Part shown: in pieces, positions 1 through 8,996 of the stretch
How the letters are laid out: each line of letters begins with the position of its first letter
How positions within the stretch are numbered: the first letter of the stretch is position 1
Source of the DNA: Salinicola salarius
Lineage (GTDB): Bacteria > Pseudomonadota > Gammaproteobacteria > Pseudomonadales > Halomonadaceae
DNA length: 64,000 nt
Direction: 5' to 3'
Assembly (NCBI RefSeq): GCF_003206135.1
Contig: NZ_PZJT01000002.1
Span: 326,719 to 390,718 of the forward strand
Position numbers and translations under genes: made by a program
Notes under the pieces: generated by a model
Seen by the model: only the letters and a program-made list of their open reading frames with translations
Told to the model about the DNA's origin: nothing
The model's database searches: none

Positions 1-2
1 GG

Positions 3-350
3 GAACTGATCAAGCTGGGCTATATCCTGCCGCGCATGGCGGTTCTGTTCCTGATGGGATTCGTGCCCGGCCTCAACCTGATCACGCCCTTCCTGTGGGC
101 GGCGTTCTCCGCCTGGATGATGGCCGTCCAGTATCTCGACTACCCGATGGACAACAATCAGGTCGGGTTTACCGATATGCGTCGTCGCCTGCGCGCCCGC
201 TGGTGGCCGACGCTGACCTACGGCGCCTGCATGTCCATGGCCACCTGGGTGCCGGTGCTCAACCTGATCCTGCTGCCCGGTGGCGTTGCCGGTGGTGTCA
301 TGCTGTGGGACCGCTATTACCGCTCCATGGTGCCGGCAGTGAGCCGCTGA
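3..350 (+). CDS. cysZ: CysZ-like sulfate transporter / EI24-domain membrane protein, C-terminal part
   Basis: Only the last ~115 residues are in the window; the reading frame is open from base 3 and enters from the left edge. The fragment has hydrophobic segments rich in Pro/Gly (GFVPGLNLITPFLWAAFSAW and a second one near the end with PVLNLILLPGGVAGGVMLW) around a short basic stretch (MRRRLRARWW). Two such similar P-G-L-N-type hairpins are typical of the CysZ/EI24 family, which mediates sulfate uptake across the inner membrane to feed cysteine synthesis. The family call is from pattern recognition on a partial protein; a generic EI24 protein without sulfate specificity is the alternative. No neighbour in the window supports a cysteine operon. 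Confidence 0.6.
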   Translation, partial: ELIKLGYILPRMAVLFLMGFVPGLNLITPFLWAAFSAWMMAVQYLDYPMDNNQVGFTDMRRRLRARWWPTLTYGACMSMATWVPVLNLILLPGGVAGGVMLWDRYYRSMVPAVSR

Positions 351-646
351 ACGCGGGGGCGCGAGCGCGGGCGGCTGCCCGGCCGGCGAGAAAAACGCCG
401 GCCGGGGTTGAAAGCGGCACCGTTGCACGCCATGTATAAGGATACGGCACGAGGGTTTGTCGAAGTTCTGGAGCCAAGCGCATCGGCGCTTCTACAAATC
501 CTAGTGAAATCAAAGCGATAGTTCCCCCGAGCAGCGCCGTATCGAGGTCGGGTTCGCTTGACACTGCCACGCGTTGCTCACTATTTTGATTCACCCGAGA
601 GGCGCCCGCGTCGGGCAATGCCTCCTCACGAAAGGGAGTTTTGATC

Positions 647-1258
647 ATGGCTCATAGCTTACCGTCGCTACCCTATGCGTATGACGCGCTGGAACCCAAG
701 ATCGACGCGATGACGATGGAGATTCATCACACTCGTCACCATCAGACTTACGTCAACAACCTCAACGCCGCGCTGGAAGGCACGGGGCTCGAAGACGTGC
801 CGGTCGACAAGCTGATGGCCGATATCGAGAAGGTTCCGCAGGACAAGCGCCAGGCAGTCATCAACAACGGTGGCGGTCACGCCAACCACTCGCTGTTCTG
901 GACTGTGATGTCCAAGGACGGCGGTGACGAGCCGACCGGCAAGGTCGGTGAAGCGATCAGCAGCGAACTCGGCGGCTACGACGCCTTCAAGGAAGAGTTC
1001 AAGAAAGCTGCAGCCGGTCGATTCGGTAGTGGCTGGGCTTGGCTGGTCGTGACTCCGGAGAAGAAGCTCAAGGTCATCAACACCCTGAACCAGGACAGCC
1101 CGCTGATGGAAGGCCTGACGCCGATTCTCGGCCTGGATGTCTGGGAGCACGCTTACTACCTGAAGTATCAGAACAAGCGTCCGGATTATATTGCCGCGTT
1201 CTTCGACGTCATCAACTGGGACGAAGTCAATCGTCGCTATGCCGAAGCCACCGCCTGA
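647..1258 (+). CDS. sodA: Superoxide dismutase, Mn-type
   Basis: A 203-residue SOD, normal length. It disproportionates superoxide to oxygen and hydrogen peroxide in the cytoplasm. Metal ligands are visible as His27 (EIHHTRHH), His81 (GGHANHS), Asp164 and His168 (DVWEHAYY). The outer-sphere glutamine is in NQDSP (Gln149), and position 77 beside the second ligand is Gly. That arrangement is characteristic of Mn or cambialistic enzymes, whereas FeSOD carries its glutamine near the second His. The ATG at 647 is chosen because AAGGGAG lies a few bases upstream; the TTG at 641 in the same frame is disfavoured. It stands alone, with a hairpin downstream. Metal use cannot be proven from sequence, so sodB-type Fe use remains possible. 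Confidence 0.93.
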   Translation: MAHSLPSLPYAYDALEPKIDAMTMEIHHTRHHQTYVNNLNAALEGTGLEDVPVDKLMADIEKVPQDKRQAVINNGGGHANHSLFWTVMSKDGGDEPTGKVGEAISSELGGYDAFKEEFKKAAAGRFGSGWAWLVVTPEKKLKVINTLNQDSPLMEGLTPILGLDVWEHAYYLKYQNKRPDYIAAFFDVINWDEVNRRYAEATA

Positions 1259-1323
1259 TCCTTGGCGCTGACTGTCTAGTACTAACTGTCCAGTACTGAC
1301 TGTCTCGGCATAAGCCAGTTCGA

Positions 1324-1363
1324 GATGCCCCCGCTTCGGTTTCATCCCCGGAGCGGGGGCATC
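1324..1363 (+). terminator. Hairpin after sodA, probable terminator
   Basis: A 12-bp perfect stem (GATGCCCCCGCT at 1324-1335 pairing with 1352-1363) and a 16-base loop lie about 65 bp past the sodA stop. The following T-tract is poor (TTGC), so factor-independent activity is likely but not certain. Confidence 0.55.
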
Positions 1364-1473
1364 TTGCATGGATTCCCACCGCCAGACCTTTTCTGATAGG
1401 CTGACGGTATCGGCTCCCGCCGATTCCAAGCTCCGCACGCCACCGCCCCACTGCTGCAAGACGATCCCACATC

Positions 1474-2532
1474 ATGACTGCACTTCGCTGCGACGCCACA
1501 TTGACGCTCACCGATGTAAATAATTTTCAATTGCGCCTGAGAGCGTTTCTGGACGAGTACGATGTGCCCTATCGAGCCGACGATATCCTAACGGTGATCG
1601 AGCTGCCCGGGGGCGAGGCGCATTTCGCCGCGATCCGCGTGGGGTTGCACATGGAAGCCCGAGCCGAGGCGCGGGACGGTCTGGAGACGCTGCGGGGCAT
1701 CATCGAGCACTACGTGTCGCTCTTCGCGGGCGAGAACGCGCTGCCGTTGCACTGGCACGGCGATGTCGTCGCGGCCCCGACCTTCGCCAATTTCCGCGAG
1801 ATGCGGGTGACGCGGATCGAGGATCTGAGCCCCAGTATCCGGCGGCTGACGCTGAGTGGCGAGAACCTGGCGCGCTTCGATCATCCGGAAGAGTGGCACG
1901 TGCGCCTGCACTTTCCGCCGGCTGGGATCGAGCGGCCGCAGTGGCCGCGACCTACCGCGGAAGGCGGGACCCAGTGGCCGCCGGAAGAGGAACGCGCCGA
2001 GATTCGCTACTACACCATTCGTCGCCTGGATGTCGCTCGCGGCGAGGTCGAGATCGATTTTCTGCTGCACGAGGCGCCGGGGCCGGGAGGCGATTTTGCG
2101 CGGCGTGCCAGGCCGGGGGATCTCTGCGGCATGGCCGGGCCTTACGGACGCGGCGTCGCCGAGGCCTCCCACTATCTGCTGGCCGGCGACGAAACCGCCA
2201 TTCCGGCGATTTCTCGCCTGATGGAGACGCTACCGGGGCACGCCCGTGTCGAGGCCTGGCTGGAGGTCGAATCGCCAGTCGATGCTCTCGAGCTGCCGGT
2301 GCCCGATCACTGCGACGTGCAGTGGCGCTATCGCTGTCGCGGCCACGGCCCCAGCGAGCAGCTCGCCGCGGCAGTCGCCGAGGCCATCCCCGCGACCCGC
2401 GACGACCTGTTCGTCTGGTTCGCCGGCGAGGCGGATGTCAGCCAGCGCCTGCGCAAGCGGCTCAAGCAGGAGTTCGGGCTGCAGAAGGGGCAGCATTTGG
2501 TCACCGGCTACTGGAAACGGGAAAGCGCCTAG
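1474..2532 (+). CDS. Siderophore-interacting protein (ferric-siderophore reductase, ViuB/SIP family) with N-terminal DUF2218
   Basis: A 352-residue protein. Residues ~1-95 look like the small DUF2218 domain found fused to SIP proteins. Residues ~108-235 form the FAD-binding barrel (R-x-Y-T/Y-Y-T-I-R near RYYTIRR, and GPYGRG at the flavin/pyridine boundary). Residues ~240-350 form the NAD(P)H-binding SIP C-terminal domain, with LLAGDETAIPAI and a terminal GYWK motif (VTGYWKRE) that is the family signature. The enzyme reduces ferric siderophores in the cytoplasm to release Fe(II). No siderophore transporter sits next to it. Iron control is expected for the family, but no convincing Fur site was seen upstream. 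Confidence 0.88.
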   Translation: MTALRCDATLTLTDVNNFQLRLRAFLDEYDVPYRADDILTVIELPGGEAHFAAIRVGLHMEARAEARDGLETLRGIIEHYVSLFAGENALPLHWHGDVVAAPTFANFREMRVTRIEDLSPSIRRLTLSGENLARFDHPEEWHVRLHFPPAGIERPQWPRPTAEGGTQWPPEEERAEIRYYTIRRLDVARGEVEIDFLLHEAPGPGGDFARRARPGDLCGMAGPYGRGVAEASHYLLAGDETAIPAISRLMETLPGHARVEAWLEVESPVDALELPVPDHCDVQWRYRCRGHGPSEQLAAAVAEAIPATRDDLFVWFAGEADVSQRLRKRLKQEFGLQKGQHLVTGYWKRESA

Positions 2533-2542
2533 CTTTTCGAAA

Positions 2543-3445
2543 TTAACGACCACGTTCCAGAACCAGCAGCGGGTCGATCCGCGTATCGAACCAGTTCATG
2601 CCCCAGTGCAGATGCGGCCCGGTGGCGCGGCCGGTCGCGCCTACCGCGCCGATCACTTCTCCCTGTTCGACGCTGTCGCCGACTTCCACATCGATCCGCG
2701 AGAGATGCAGGAAGTTGGAGCTGATGCCGTAGCCGTGGTCGAGCAGTACGGTGCCGCCGGTCAGGTAGAGATCGTCGGCGAAGGTGATCACGCCGCTGGC
2801 CGGCGCCTTGACCGACGTGCCCTCGGCGGCGGCGATGTCCATTCCCGAGTGGGCCGATCCCGGCGTGCCGTTGTAGACGCGCTGGTTGCCGAAGCGCCCG
2901 CTGATGCGCCCCTCGACCGGCCAGACGAAGGTCTGGGCGAAACCCACCCGGTCGTCGTTGCGGGTGCGCTGGGCGCTGACGGCGGCCTGCTCGCGCTGGA
3001 TGCGCCGGGCGATCTCCGGGGGCGGCGAGACGGTCTTGGGCGGCACGCCATCGATGCGCTCGATCGGCCAGTCCCGGGGCGTGATCGCCACCGATACCTG
3101 ATGTTCCCGACCATCCGGGGTCACGATATCGACGCGCTCGGCACCGCTGGCATCGCGCCCCACGCCGAACACCACGGTGCCGTAGCCGGTGACGCGAAGC
3201 TCCCGTCCTGCCGTCGTCACCTGGCTGCCCGGCGGCACGCGACCGATGACCATCGACCCCTGCTGGACGCTGTCCGGAAAGGTGATCGGGATGGTATCGA
3301 TACGAGCGGTGTCGGCGCGGACGCTGGCGGTAACGCATGACAGCAGCAGGGCAAAGACGGTGGCGCCGAGCAGTCGGCGCCATGAGGAAAGGGAGAGAAT
3401 GATCGGCACCTGGTCGAACTCCGTATCGCTGGATGCCGCCACCAT
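2543..3445 (-). CDS. Secreted M23-family metallopeptidase (LytM domain)
   Basis: A murein-type endopeptidase homologue of about 300 residues from the ATG at 3445. An N-terminal signal or anchor (WRRLLGATVFALLLSC...ASVRA) is followed by a beta-rich middle region and a C-terminal LytM domain. The Zn motifs H-x3-D (AHSGMDIA) and H-x-H (GPHLHW) are both intact, so it is probably catalytically active. It is expected in the periplasm, acting on peptidoglycan cross-links. The start is uncertain: a TTG at 3481 is open in frame but looks non-coding, and a GTG at 3409 has a better GGAG and would place the signal peptide at the very N-terminus. It converges with the SIP gene. Confidence 0.85.
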   Translation of the reverse strand: MVAASSDTEFDQVPIILSLSSWRRLLGATVFALLLSCVTASVRADTARIDTIPITFPDSVQQGSMVIGRVPPGSQVTTAGRELRVTGYGTVVFGVGRDASGAERVDIVTPDGREHQVSVAITPRDWPIERIDGVPPKTVSPPPEIARRIQREQAAVSAQRTRNDDRVGFAQTFVWPVEGRISGRFGNQRVYNGTPGSAHSGMDIAAAEGTSVKAPASGVITFADDLYLTGGTVLLDHGYGISSNFLHLSRIDVEVGDSVEQGEVIGAVGATGRATGPHLHWGMNWFDTRIDPLLVLERGR

Positions 3446-3496
3446 AACCCGATGCGGTGGCGGGGGAAACGATGATGGCAACCAGCCGAGATCCGG

Positions 3497-5167
3497 TTAG
3501 AAGGACTTCCAGTCGTCGTTATCGTCTCGCGTCGAGCGCGAAGTCGATGTCGTGCTCGGCGTGGGCGTCGATGGCAGTTTCGGTGTCGTGGGCGACGCCA
3601 TCGGCTGACGGTAACCCGACATCAGATCGTCGTATTCGACGCTCGCAACCCTGAAGCCGGCCAGCGCCTGTTCCAGCGTCGCGACCTGCGAATTGAGCGT
3701 GGAGGCGGCGGCGGAAGCCTGTTGCACCAGCGCGGCGTTCTGCTGGGTCACCTGATCCATCTGCACCACGGCTTCGTTGACCTGATCGATCCCGTTGGAC
3801 TGCTCGCCGGAAGCGACCGAAATCTCTTCGATCAGGTCGGTCATGCGGGCAACCGCGGTGACCACACGGCGAATGGTGTCGCCAGCCTGGCCGACGATCT
3901 CGGAGCCGGCACCGATCTTGCGGTTGGAGGCGTCGATCAGTTCGCGAATCTCGCGGGAGGCGTCGGCGCTGCGGCTGGCCAGCGTGCGCACCTCGTTGGC
4001 GACCACGGCGAAGCCACGGCCCTGCTCGCCGGCTCGCGCCGCCTCGACGGAGGCGTTGAGCGCCAGGATGTTGGTCTGGAAGGCGATCGAGTCGATCACC
4101 TCGATGATCTCGGTGACCTGACGCGAGCTGTCGGTGATGTCCTGCATGGTCGACACGACCTGGTCCATCATTTCTCCACCTTCCGTGGCGGTGGTGCGAG
4201 CCTCGCCGGCCAGGTTGCTGGCCTGGCGGGCGTTATCGGCATTCTGGCGCACGGTCTGGGTCAGCTCTTCCATGCTGGAAGCGGTTTCACCAATGGAGGC
4301 GGCCTGCTGCTCGGTTCGTGCCGCCAGATCCTGATTGCCGTTATGAATCTGGCCCACGCCGACGGTGATGGTGGTCGAGGCGTGACGGATATGAGTCATC
4401 GATTCGGCCAGACGCATACGCATGCCTTCGATGGCCGCGAGCAGGCTGCGCTTGTCGCCCGGTTTCACGTTCAACGAGGTGGTGAGATCGCCCCCTGCCA
4501 TGCCCTTGATCGCCTCGCGGGCCTGATGCGGGTCGCCACCGATATCGTCCAGCACGTTGCGGATGATCCAGCCCATGATCAGCGTGATGATCACGCCGAT
4601 GACACCGGCAATCAGGCTCATCTTGAGAACGCCGGCCCAGAAGGCGTGCTGGATGTCGCTGATGTAGACGTTGGCGGCGAGGTACCAGTCCCACTCGGGG
4701 ACGTAGCGCACGTAGTTGATGCGTGACACGTCCTCGCCGTCGGCATTGGTGGAGGTGTACTCCAGCGTGCCGTCGTCGGGCGAGTCCGCCAGCGCCTTGA
4801 GCTCGCGATAGAAGTAGACCCCGTTGTCGTCGCGGAACCCGCTCATGTCGCTGCCGATCTCGCGCTTGGGGTGGTAGACCAGGTGGATATCGCTGTCGAA
4901 GGCGTAGACATAGCTGCCTTCGAGATCCAGCGCCGAGAGGTTGCTGCGGGCGAATTTCTGGGCCGCTTCTGCGGTGAACTCGCCATTATCGGCGCGCTCG
5001 GCGTATCGCTCGACCATCGTCTGGGCGCTGCCCACGAAGCTTTTGAGACTGTTCACGCGTTCGGCCATCAGCGTCTCGCGTTTCTCCAGGGCCATCCAGC
5101 CCACCAGAATCAGCATGCCCAGCCACATCAGGCCAACCGTGATCCAGAGTTTTTGTCGCATCGTCAT
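3497..5167 (-). CDS. Methyl-accepting chemotaxis protein with single-Cache sensor and CheR-docking tail
   Basis: A ~556-residue transducer. TM1 lies at the N-terminus (LWITVGLMWLGMLILVGWMA). A periplasmic sensor of ~150 residues follows, with the single-Cache signature Y-V-Y-A-F-D...D-D-N-G-V-Y-F. TM2 (~185-205) leads to a HAMP domain and a long cytoplasmic coiled coil containing the conserved hairpin tip around EVRTLASRSADASREI. Methylation-helix glutamines and glutamates flank the tip. The C-terminus ends in DDWKSF, an x-W-x-x-F pentapeptide like the NWETF used by E. coli Tar/Tsr to tether CheR and CheB. The protein signals to CheA/CheW at the pole; the ligand is unknown, and small organic acids are usual for such Cache receptors. 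The start is set at 5167 on a GAGGA upstream; ATG 5185 is the alternative. Confidence 0.93.
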   Translation of the reverse strand: MTMRQKLWITVGLMWLGMLILVGWMALEKRETLMAERVNSLKSFVGSAQTMVERYAERADNGEFTAEAAQKFARSNLSALDLEGSYVYAFDSDIHLVYHPKREIGSDMSGFRDDNGVYFYRELKALADSPDDGTLEYTSTNADGEDVSRINYVRYVPEWDWYLAANVYISDIQHAFWAGVLKMSLIAGVIGVIITLIMGWIIRNVLDDIGGDPHQAREAIKGMAGGDLTTSLNVKPGDKRSLLAAIEGMRMRLAESMTHIRHASTTITVGVGQIHNGNQDLAARTEQQAASIGETASSMEELTQTVRQNADNARQASNLAGEARTTATEGGEMMDQVVSTMQDITDSSRQVTEIIEVIDSIAFQTNILALNASVEAARAGEQGRGFAVVANEVRTLASRSADASREIRELIDASNRKIGAGSEIVGQAGDTIRRVVTAVARMTDLIEEISVASGEQSNGIDQVNEAVVQMDQVTQQNAALVQQASAAASTLNSQVATLEQALAGFRVASVEYDDLMSGYRQPMASPTTPKLPSTPTPSTTSTSRSTRDDNDDWKSF

Positions 5168-5288
5168 CGTCGGGCCATTCCTCATTGATTGTGAGAGCGC
5201 AATTCATATAAACAAATAGTGAATTGCCTCCACTATCGGCCGCGGACGATGAAGGTTGAGGAAAAACTGAAAAACCAGGCAGAGCGCG

Positions 5289-6641
5289 TCAGACCGGCGT
5301 TTCGGGCAGATCCGGAGCGGGTCGGGAGGGGGCTGGCGCCAGGCGCGAGGCCGGAAACACGCAGCGGAAACGGGCGCCGAGACCGGGGCGGCTGACGATC
5401 TCCAGATTGGCGTCATGGCGAAGCAGCACGTGCTTGACGATGGCCAGGCCCAGCCCCGTACCACCGGTCGCGGCACTGCGCCCCTTGTCGACGCGATAGA
5501 AGCGCTCGGTCAGGCGGGGGATATGGATCGGGTCGAAGCCGTCGCCGTTGTCCTCGACCTCGATGGCGGCGCCGTCGTGCCAGGGCTTCCAGCGCAGGGT
5601 GATGGTACTGCCCTCGGGCGTGTAGCGGACGGCGTTGAAGGCGAGGTTGGAGATGGCGCTGCGGATCTCCTTGGTGTTCGCCAGCAGCTGTCCCGACGCT
5701 TCGGCCTCCACCGCCACCTGATGCCGGCCGGCGCTGAGATCGCGGGCATCGTCGGCGATCTCCTCGAGTAGCGCGCCCACGTCGAGCACGTCTCGATCGT
5801 CGTCGGGGCTGTCGATCTCCAGGCGCGACAGCAGCAGCAGATCCTCGACCAGGTTCTGCATCCGGGTGGTCTGGGCCTGCATCTGCCCGAACCCGCGCTG
5901 CCAGCGCTCGGGGAGCTGGTCGGCATGGTCGAGATAGGTCTCGAGATAGCCGGCCAGCACCGTCAGCGGCGTGCGCAGTTCATGGGAGACATTGGCCACG
6001 AAGTCGCGGCGCATCATCTCCAGCTGATGCAGGCGACTGACGTCGCGGGCCATCAGCAGACGCTCGTTGTCGCCGAACAGGGTGAGATGGAACTGCAGGG
6101 TACGGTTGGCCTGGATCGGCGAGGGGATCAGCAGGGGCTCGCTGTAGTCGCCGTTCTCGAAATAGGCGATGAAGCGCGGATCGCGCAAGAAGTTGGTGAT
6201 CGGCTGGCCGCGATCGTGATCGGGCTGCAGGCCGAGCATGTCGCAGGCGGCACTGTTCCACCACTCGAGATCGCCGTTGGGGTCGAGCATCACCACGCTG
6301 TCACGCATCGCCTCGCAGGAGTCCTGGATACGGCGCAGGATGTCGCGCAGGCGCTGCTGCAGCTGCGTCTGGGCCTTCTGGTAGTTGTAGAGCCGGTCGA
6401 AAAGGTCACCCCAGACGCCGGTGCCGGGTGGCGGTGCTTCGCGGGGGTTCTTCAGCAGCCAGACGTAGAGCATGCGCACGTGGCGCAGATGCAGGAAGAC
6501 ATAGAGCCCGAGGCCGGCCGCCAGGCCCCATCCCAGCCCGGCGAACAGCTCGCCGCCCAGCTCACCGAGCAACAAGCCTATCGCGCCGAGCCCGAACAGC
6601 ATGTAGCCGAGGCGCCACAGTTCGTTGATCCAGTAGCGCAC
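5289..6641 (-). CDS. phoR: Phosphate-regulon sensor histidine kinase PhoR
   Basis: A 450-residue kinase, usual PhoR length. Two N-terminal membrane segments (~10-50) without a sizeable periplasmic loop are followed by a linker and a PAS domain (~105-200, SVVMLDPNGDLEWWN). HisKA carries the phospho-acceptor His220 in SHELRTPL, and the ATPase has N box (NAVRYTP), G1 (DNGDGFD) and G2 (GGTGLGLAIVKH). It phosphorylates PhoB when phosphate transport through Pst is low. It starts at GTG, 8 bp after the phoB stop, in the conserved phoB-phoR order. No pstSCAB-phoU is in this window. Confidence 0.94.
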   Translation of the reverse strand: MRYWINELWRLGYMLFGLGAIGLLLGELGGELFAGLGWGLAAGLGLYVFLHLRHVRMLYVWLLKNPREAPPPGTGVWGDLFDRLYNYQKAQTQLQQRLRDILRRIQDSCEAMRDSVVMLDPNGDLEWWNSAACDMLGLQPDHDRGQPITNFLRDPRFIAYFENGDYSEPLLIPSPIQANRTLQFHLTLFGDNERLLMARDVSRLHQLEMMRRDFVANVSHELRTPLTVLAGYLETYLDHADQLPERWQRGFGQMQAQTTRMQNLVEDLLLLSRLEIDSPDDDRDVLDVGALLEEIADDARDLSAGRHQVAVEAEASGQLLANTKEIRSAISNLAFNAVRYTPEGSTITLRWKPWHDGAAIEVEDNGDGFDPIHIPRLTERFYRVDKGRSAATGGTGLGLAIVKHVLLRHDANLEIVSRPGLGARFRCVFPASRLAPAPSRPAPDLPETPV

Positions 6642-6649
6642 GTCCTATC

Positions 6650-7339
6650 TCACTCCCGGGTCGAGAAACGGTAACCGGTGCCGCGCACGGTCTGGACCAG
6701 ATGCTGGTGCGCCTCGCCCAGGCATTTGCGCAGCCGGCGGATATGGACATCGACGGTACGCTCTTCCACGTACACGTTGCCACCCCAGACCTGATCCAGC
6801 AGCTGGCTACGAGTGTAGGCGCGCTCCTGGTGGGTCATGAAGAACTGCAGCAGCCGGTATTCGGTGGGGCCGATCTCCAGCGCGCCGCCGTGGGAGGTGA
6901 CGCGGTGGCTGGAAGGGTCGAGACGCAGGCCGGCGACCTCGACGGCCTCCTCGATGCCCGGCGGCGTCGCGCGGCGCAGCACCGCCTTGAGGCGGGCCAC
7001 CAGCTCGCGGGGCGAGAACGGCTTGGTGATGTAGTCGTCGGCACCGGCTTCCAGCCCCTGCACCTTGTTGTCCTCCTCGCCCTTGGCGGTGAGCAGGATG
7101 ATCGGCATTTCGGCGGTGGCTTCCTCGCGCTTCAGGCGTCGAGCCAGTTCGATGCCGCTGGTGCCGGGCATCATCCAGTCGAGCAGGATCAGGTCGGGCT
7201 TCTTGTCCAGCGCCATGGCGTGGCCGGTCTGGGCGTTTTCCGCCTCCAGCACGTGATAATCGGCCATCTCCAGCGCCACGGCGATCATTTCGCGAATGGA
7301 TGCTTCGTCGTCAACGATGAGTACGGTCTTGGAGCTCAT
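6650..7339 (-). CDS. phoB: Phosphate-regulon response regulator PhoB
   Basis: A 229-residue OmpR-family regulator. The receiver domain (~4-120) has the acidic pair Asp10/Asp11, phospho-acceptor Asp54 (LLDWMMPG), a Thr in LLTAKGEE and a Lys in YITKPF. A winged-helix DNA-binding domain follows (~135-228, ending VRGTGYRFS). Phosphorylated PhoB binds Pho boxes to activate phosphate-starvation genes. The start at 7339 (MSSKTVLIVDDE) is chosen over the longer frame because GAGG sits 7 bp upstream. Tandem Pho-box-like repeats about 70-120 bp upstream suggest autoregulation. phoR follows in the same operon. Confidence 0.95.
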   Translation of the reverse strand: MSSKTVLIVDDEASIREMIAVALEMADYHVLEAENAQTGHAMALDKKPDLILLDWMMPGTSGIELARRLKREEATAEMPIILLTAKGEEDNKVQGLEAGADDYITKPFSPRELVARLKAVLRRATPPGIEEAVEVAGLRLDPSSHRVTSHGGALEIGPTEYRLLQFFMTHQERAYTRSQLLDQVWGGNVYVEERTVDVHIRRLRKCLGEAHQHLVQTVRGTGYRFSTRE

Positions 7340-7409
7340 GCGCATGCCTCGGGTGAGCCGCCGGGGAGCTTTCCCCATGCGCGATTGGCGCACCGGGATA
7401 ACTTCCGGC

Positions 7410-7461
7410 CGTGACAGAACGGTGACGATTACATCGTGAAAATATGACAGCGATATGACAA
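7410..7461 (-). promoter_or_regulatory. Tandem Pho boxes upstream of phoB
   Basis: Read on the minus strand, two TGTCATA heptamers occur 11 bp apart (7441-7461, TGTCATATCGC then TGTCATAT), the canonical PhoB direct-repeat spacing. A second, weaker pair (GTCACC and TGTCACG) with the same 11-bp period lies at 7410-7430. Both precede phoB, so autoregulation by PhoB is inferred. Confidence 0.8.
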
Positions 7462-7489
7462 CCGCGCCAGCCGCTCAGTCTCGGCTTGG

Positions 7490-8413
7490 TCAGACCAGCG
7501 GCCACAGGGCGAGAACCAGCCCCGCGAACAGCAGCAGGCCGGACCAGAAATTGTTGAGAAAGGCGCGGAAGCAGGCATCACGCTCGCGTTCGCGAATCAG
7601 CCACTGCTGGTAGACGAAGGTGGCTGCCATCGCCGCCAGCCCCAGCCAGAAGAACCCGTCCAGTTGGGTCCGGGTGCCGACCCAGGCCAGCAGCGCCAGG
7701 GTCAGCAGCTGCAGCAGACCGATGATCCGCTTGTCCCACCGGCCGAACAGCCGTGCGGTGGACTTGATCCCGATCTTGATGTCGTCGTCGCGATCGACCA
7801 TCGCGTACTGGGTATCGTAGGCCACGGTCCAGGCGACGTTGGCGACCAGCAGCAGCCAGGCATCCAGCGGCACCTCGCGACTCACCGCCATGAACGCCAT
7901 GGGGATGCTCCAGGAGAACGCCATGCCCAGCACCACCTGAGGCAGATGGGTGTAGCGCTTCATGAACGGGTAGATCGCGGCCAGCGCGACGCCGACGAAG
8001 GAGAGCAGCACGGTGGCGAGATTGGTCAGGCAGACCAGCACGAACGCCAGCACCACCAGGCCCGCGAACAGGATCTTGGCTTCCTTTTCGCTGATCCGCC
8101 CGGTCGCCAGCGGGCGCTCGCGGGTGCGTTTGACGTGCCCGTCCAGATGGCGGTCGGCGTAGTCGTTGACGACGCAGCCGGCCGCGCGCATCAGGTAGAC
8201 CCCGAGCACGAAGATGATCAGCGTGGCGCGATCCGGCAGGCCGTCTGCGGCCAGCCACAGCGCCCACAGCGTCGGCCACATCAGCAGCCAGGTGCCGATC
8301 GGCTTGTCGAGACGCGTCAGGCGAAGGAAGTCGGGCAGGCGGGCGAGGCCGCGGGGGAGAGCGGGGGGACCATCGCCGCGGGGTCGGGCGGCTGAATCGT
8401 TGGCGCTGGACAT
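7490..8413 (-). CDS. ubiA: 4-hydroxybenzoate polyprenyltransferase UbiA
   Basis: A 307-residue integral membrane prenyltransferase that joins the polyprenyl chain to 4-hydroxybenzoate, the first membrane-bound step of ubiquinone synthesis. About eight or nine hydrophobic helices are present. The two Mg-diphosphate motifs are clear: N-D-x-x-D-x-x-x-D (NDYADRHLD, ~83-91) and D-x-x-Y-A-x-x-D-x-x-D-D ([12 protein letters not shown], ~196-207). A proline/arginine-rich cytoplasmic tail of ~25 residues precedes the first helix. Its partner ubiC lies just upstream on the same strand with a ~118-bp gap. Confidence 0.95.
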   Translation of the reverse strand: MSSANDSAARPRGDGPPALPRGLARLPDFLRLTRLDKPIGTWLLMWPTLWALWLAADGLPDRATLIIFVLGVYLMRAAGCVVNDYADRHLDGHVKRTRERPLATGRISEKEAKILFAGLVVLAFVLVCLTNLATVLLSFVGVALAAIYPFMKRYTHLPQVVLGMAFSWSIPMAFMAVSREVPLDAWLLLVANVAWTVAYDTQYAMVDRDDDIKIGIKSTARLFGRWDKRIIGLLQLLTLALLAWVGTRTQLDGFFWLGLAAMAATFVYQQWLIRERERDACFRAFLNNFWSGLLLFAGLVLALWPLV

Positions 8414-8531
8414 ACGAATCTCCGAAATGGCAAGGCCTGAAAATCGCCAACGACTTTACTGCAACTGCAGTCTCGCTTCGAGGCTGGACGGGTAATTGGG
8501 CCAGATCGTCGTTTCGGTCGCGAATTGCCGC

Positions 8532-8996
8532 TCAGATCGAAGAAAGGCCCAGATCCTCGGCCATTTCACGCTGGAAGCACTCCTGGACCAGCAACTGGAT
8601 GGTGCCGTGGCGAAAGCGCGAGCGGCGCAGCCAGAGCCCGGCACCGGCGGGCGAGACCCGAGCCACCTCGATCGGATCTCGCTGGAGATCGTGCTGGGCG
8701 AACAGCCAACTGCCCAGTGAGCGTTCCCCCAACGTCCGCAGGCGCCGGCAACCGATGCGATCCAGCGGTGCGATCGAGCGCGCCGCGACCCAGGGCCGTT
8801 CGCCGCTCATCAGCATCACCTCGCGCACCCAGGCCATCTCGCTGGAAGCCAGGCCCAGGGCCTGGGCTTCGTCGCGGCGCGGCCGCTCGACGCCCTGATG
8901 GATCAGCTTGACCCGGAACGGGCGCTCGGACGCCGCAATGAGCCGTGCGGTAAGGGAGTCGGTGGAGGCAACCCACTGCCACCAGGCGGTGCTCAT
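8532..8996 (-). CDS. ubiC: Chorismate pyruvate-lyase UbiC
   Basis: Converts chorismate to 4-hydroxybenzoate and pyruvate, supplying the UbiA substrate. Family landmarks are visible: an N-terminal W-x-W-x3-x-D-S-L-T segment (WWQWVASTDSLT), the central WVREVML strand, the RSIAPL strand, the LGSWLF segment and the C-terminal LWLRRSRFRHG with QECF. These match UbiC of the Pseudomonas/E. coli type. From the ATG at 8996 the product is 154 residues, slightly short for the family (~165-190). An in-frame ATG at 9116 would add 40 residues, two Trp among them, and may be the true start. Neither ATG has a strong ribosome site. It lies divergent to the flavoprotein gene at 9219. Confidence 0.85.
   Translation of the reverse strand: MSTAWWQWVASTDSLTARLIAASERPFRVKLIHQGVERPRRDEAQALGLASSEMAWVREVMLMSGERPWVAARSIAPLDRIGCRRLRTLGERSLGSWLFAQHDLQRDPIEVARVSPAGAGLWLRRSRFRHGTIQLLVQECFQREMAEDLGLSSI

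Noticed and set aside
1514..1534. AT-rich stretch GATGTAAATAATTTTC at the SIP gene start, considered as a Fur box
   Set aside because: Only about half of the 19 consensus positions match and it lies inside the coding region.
3446..3481. TTG 3481 as the start of the M23 protein
   Set aside because: The added residues are Pro-rich, non-conserved and lie ahead of the signal peptide.
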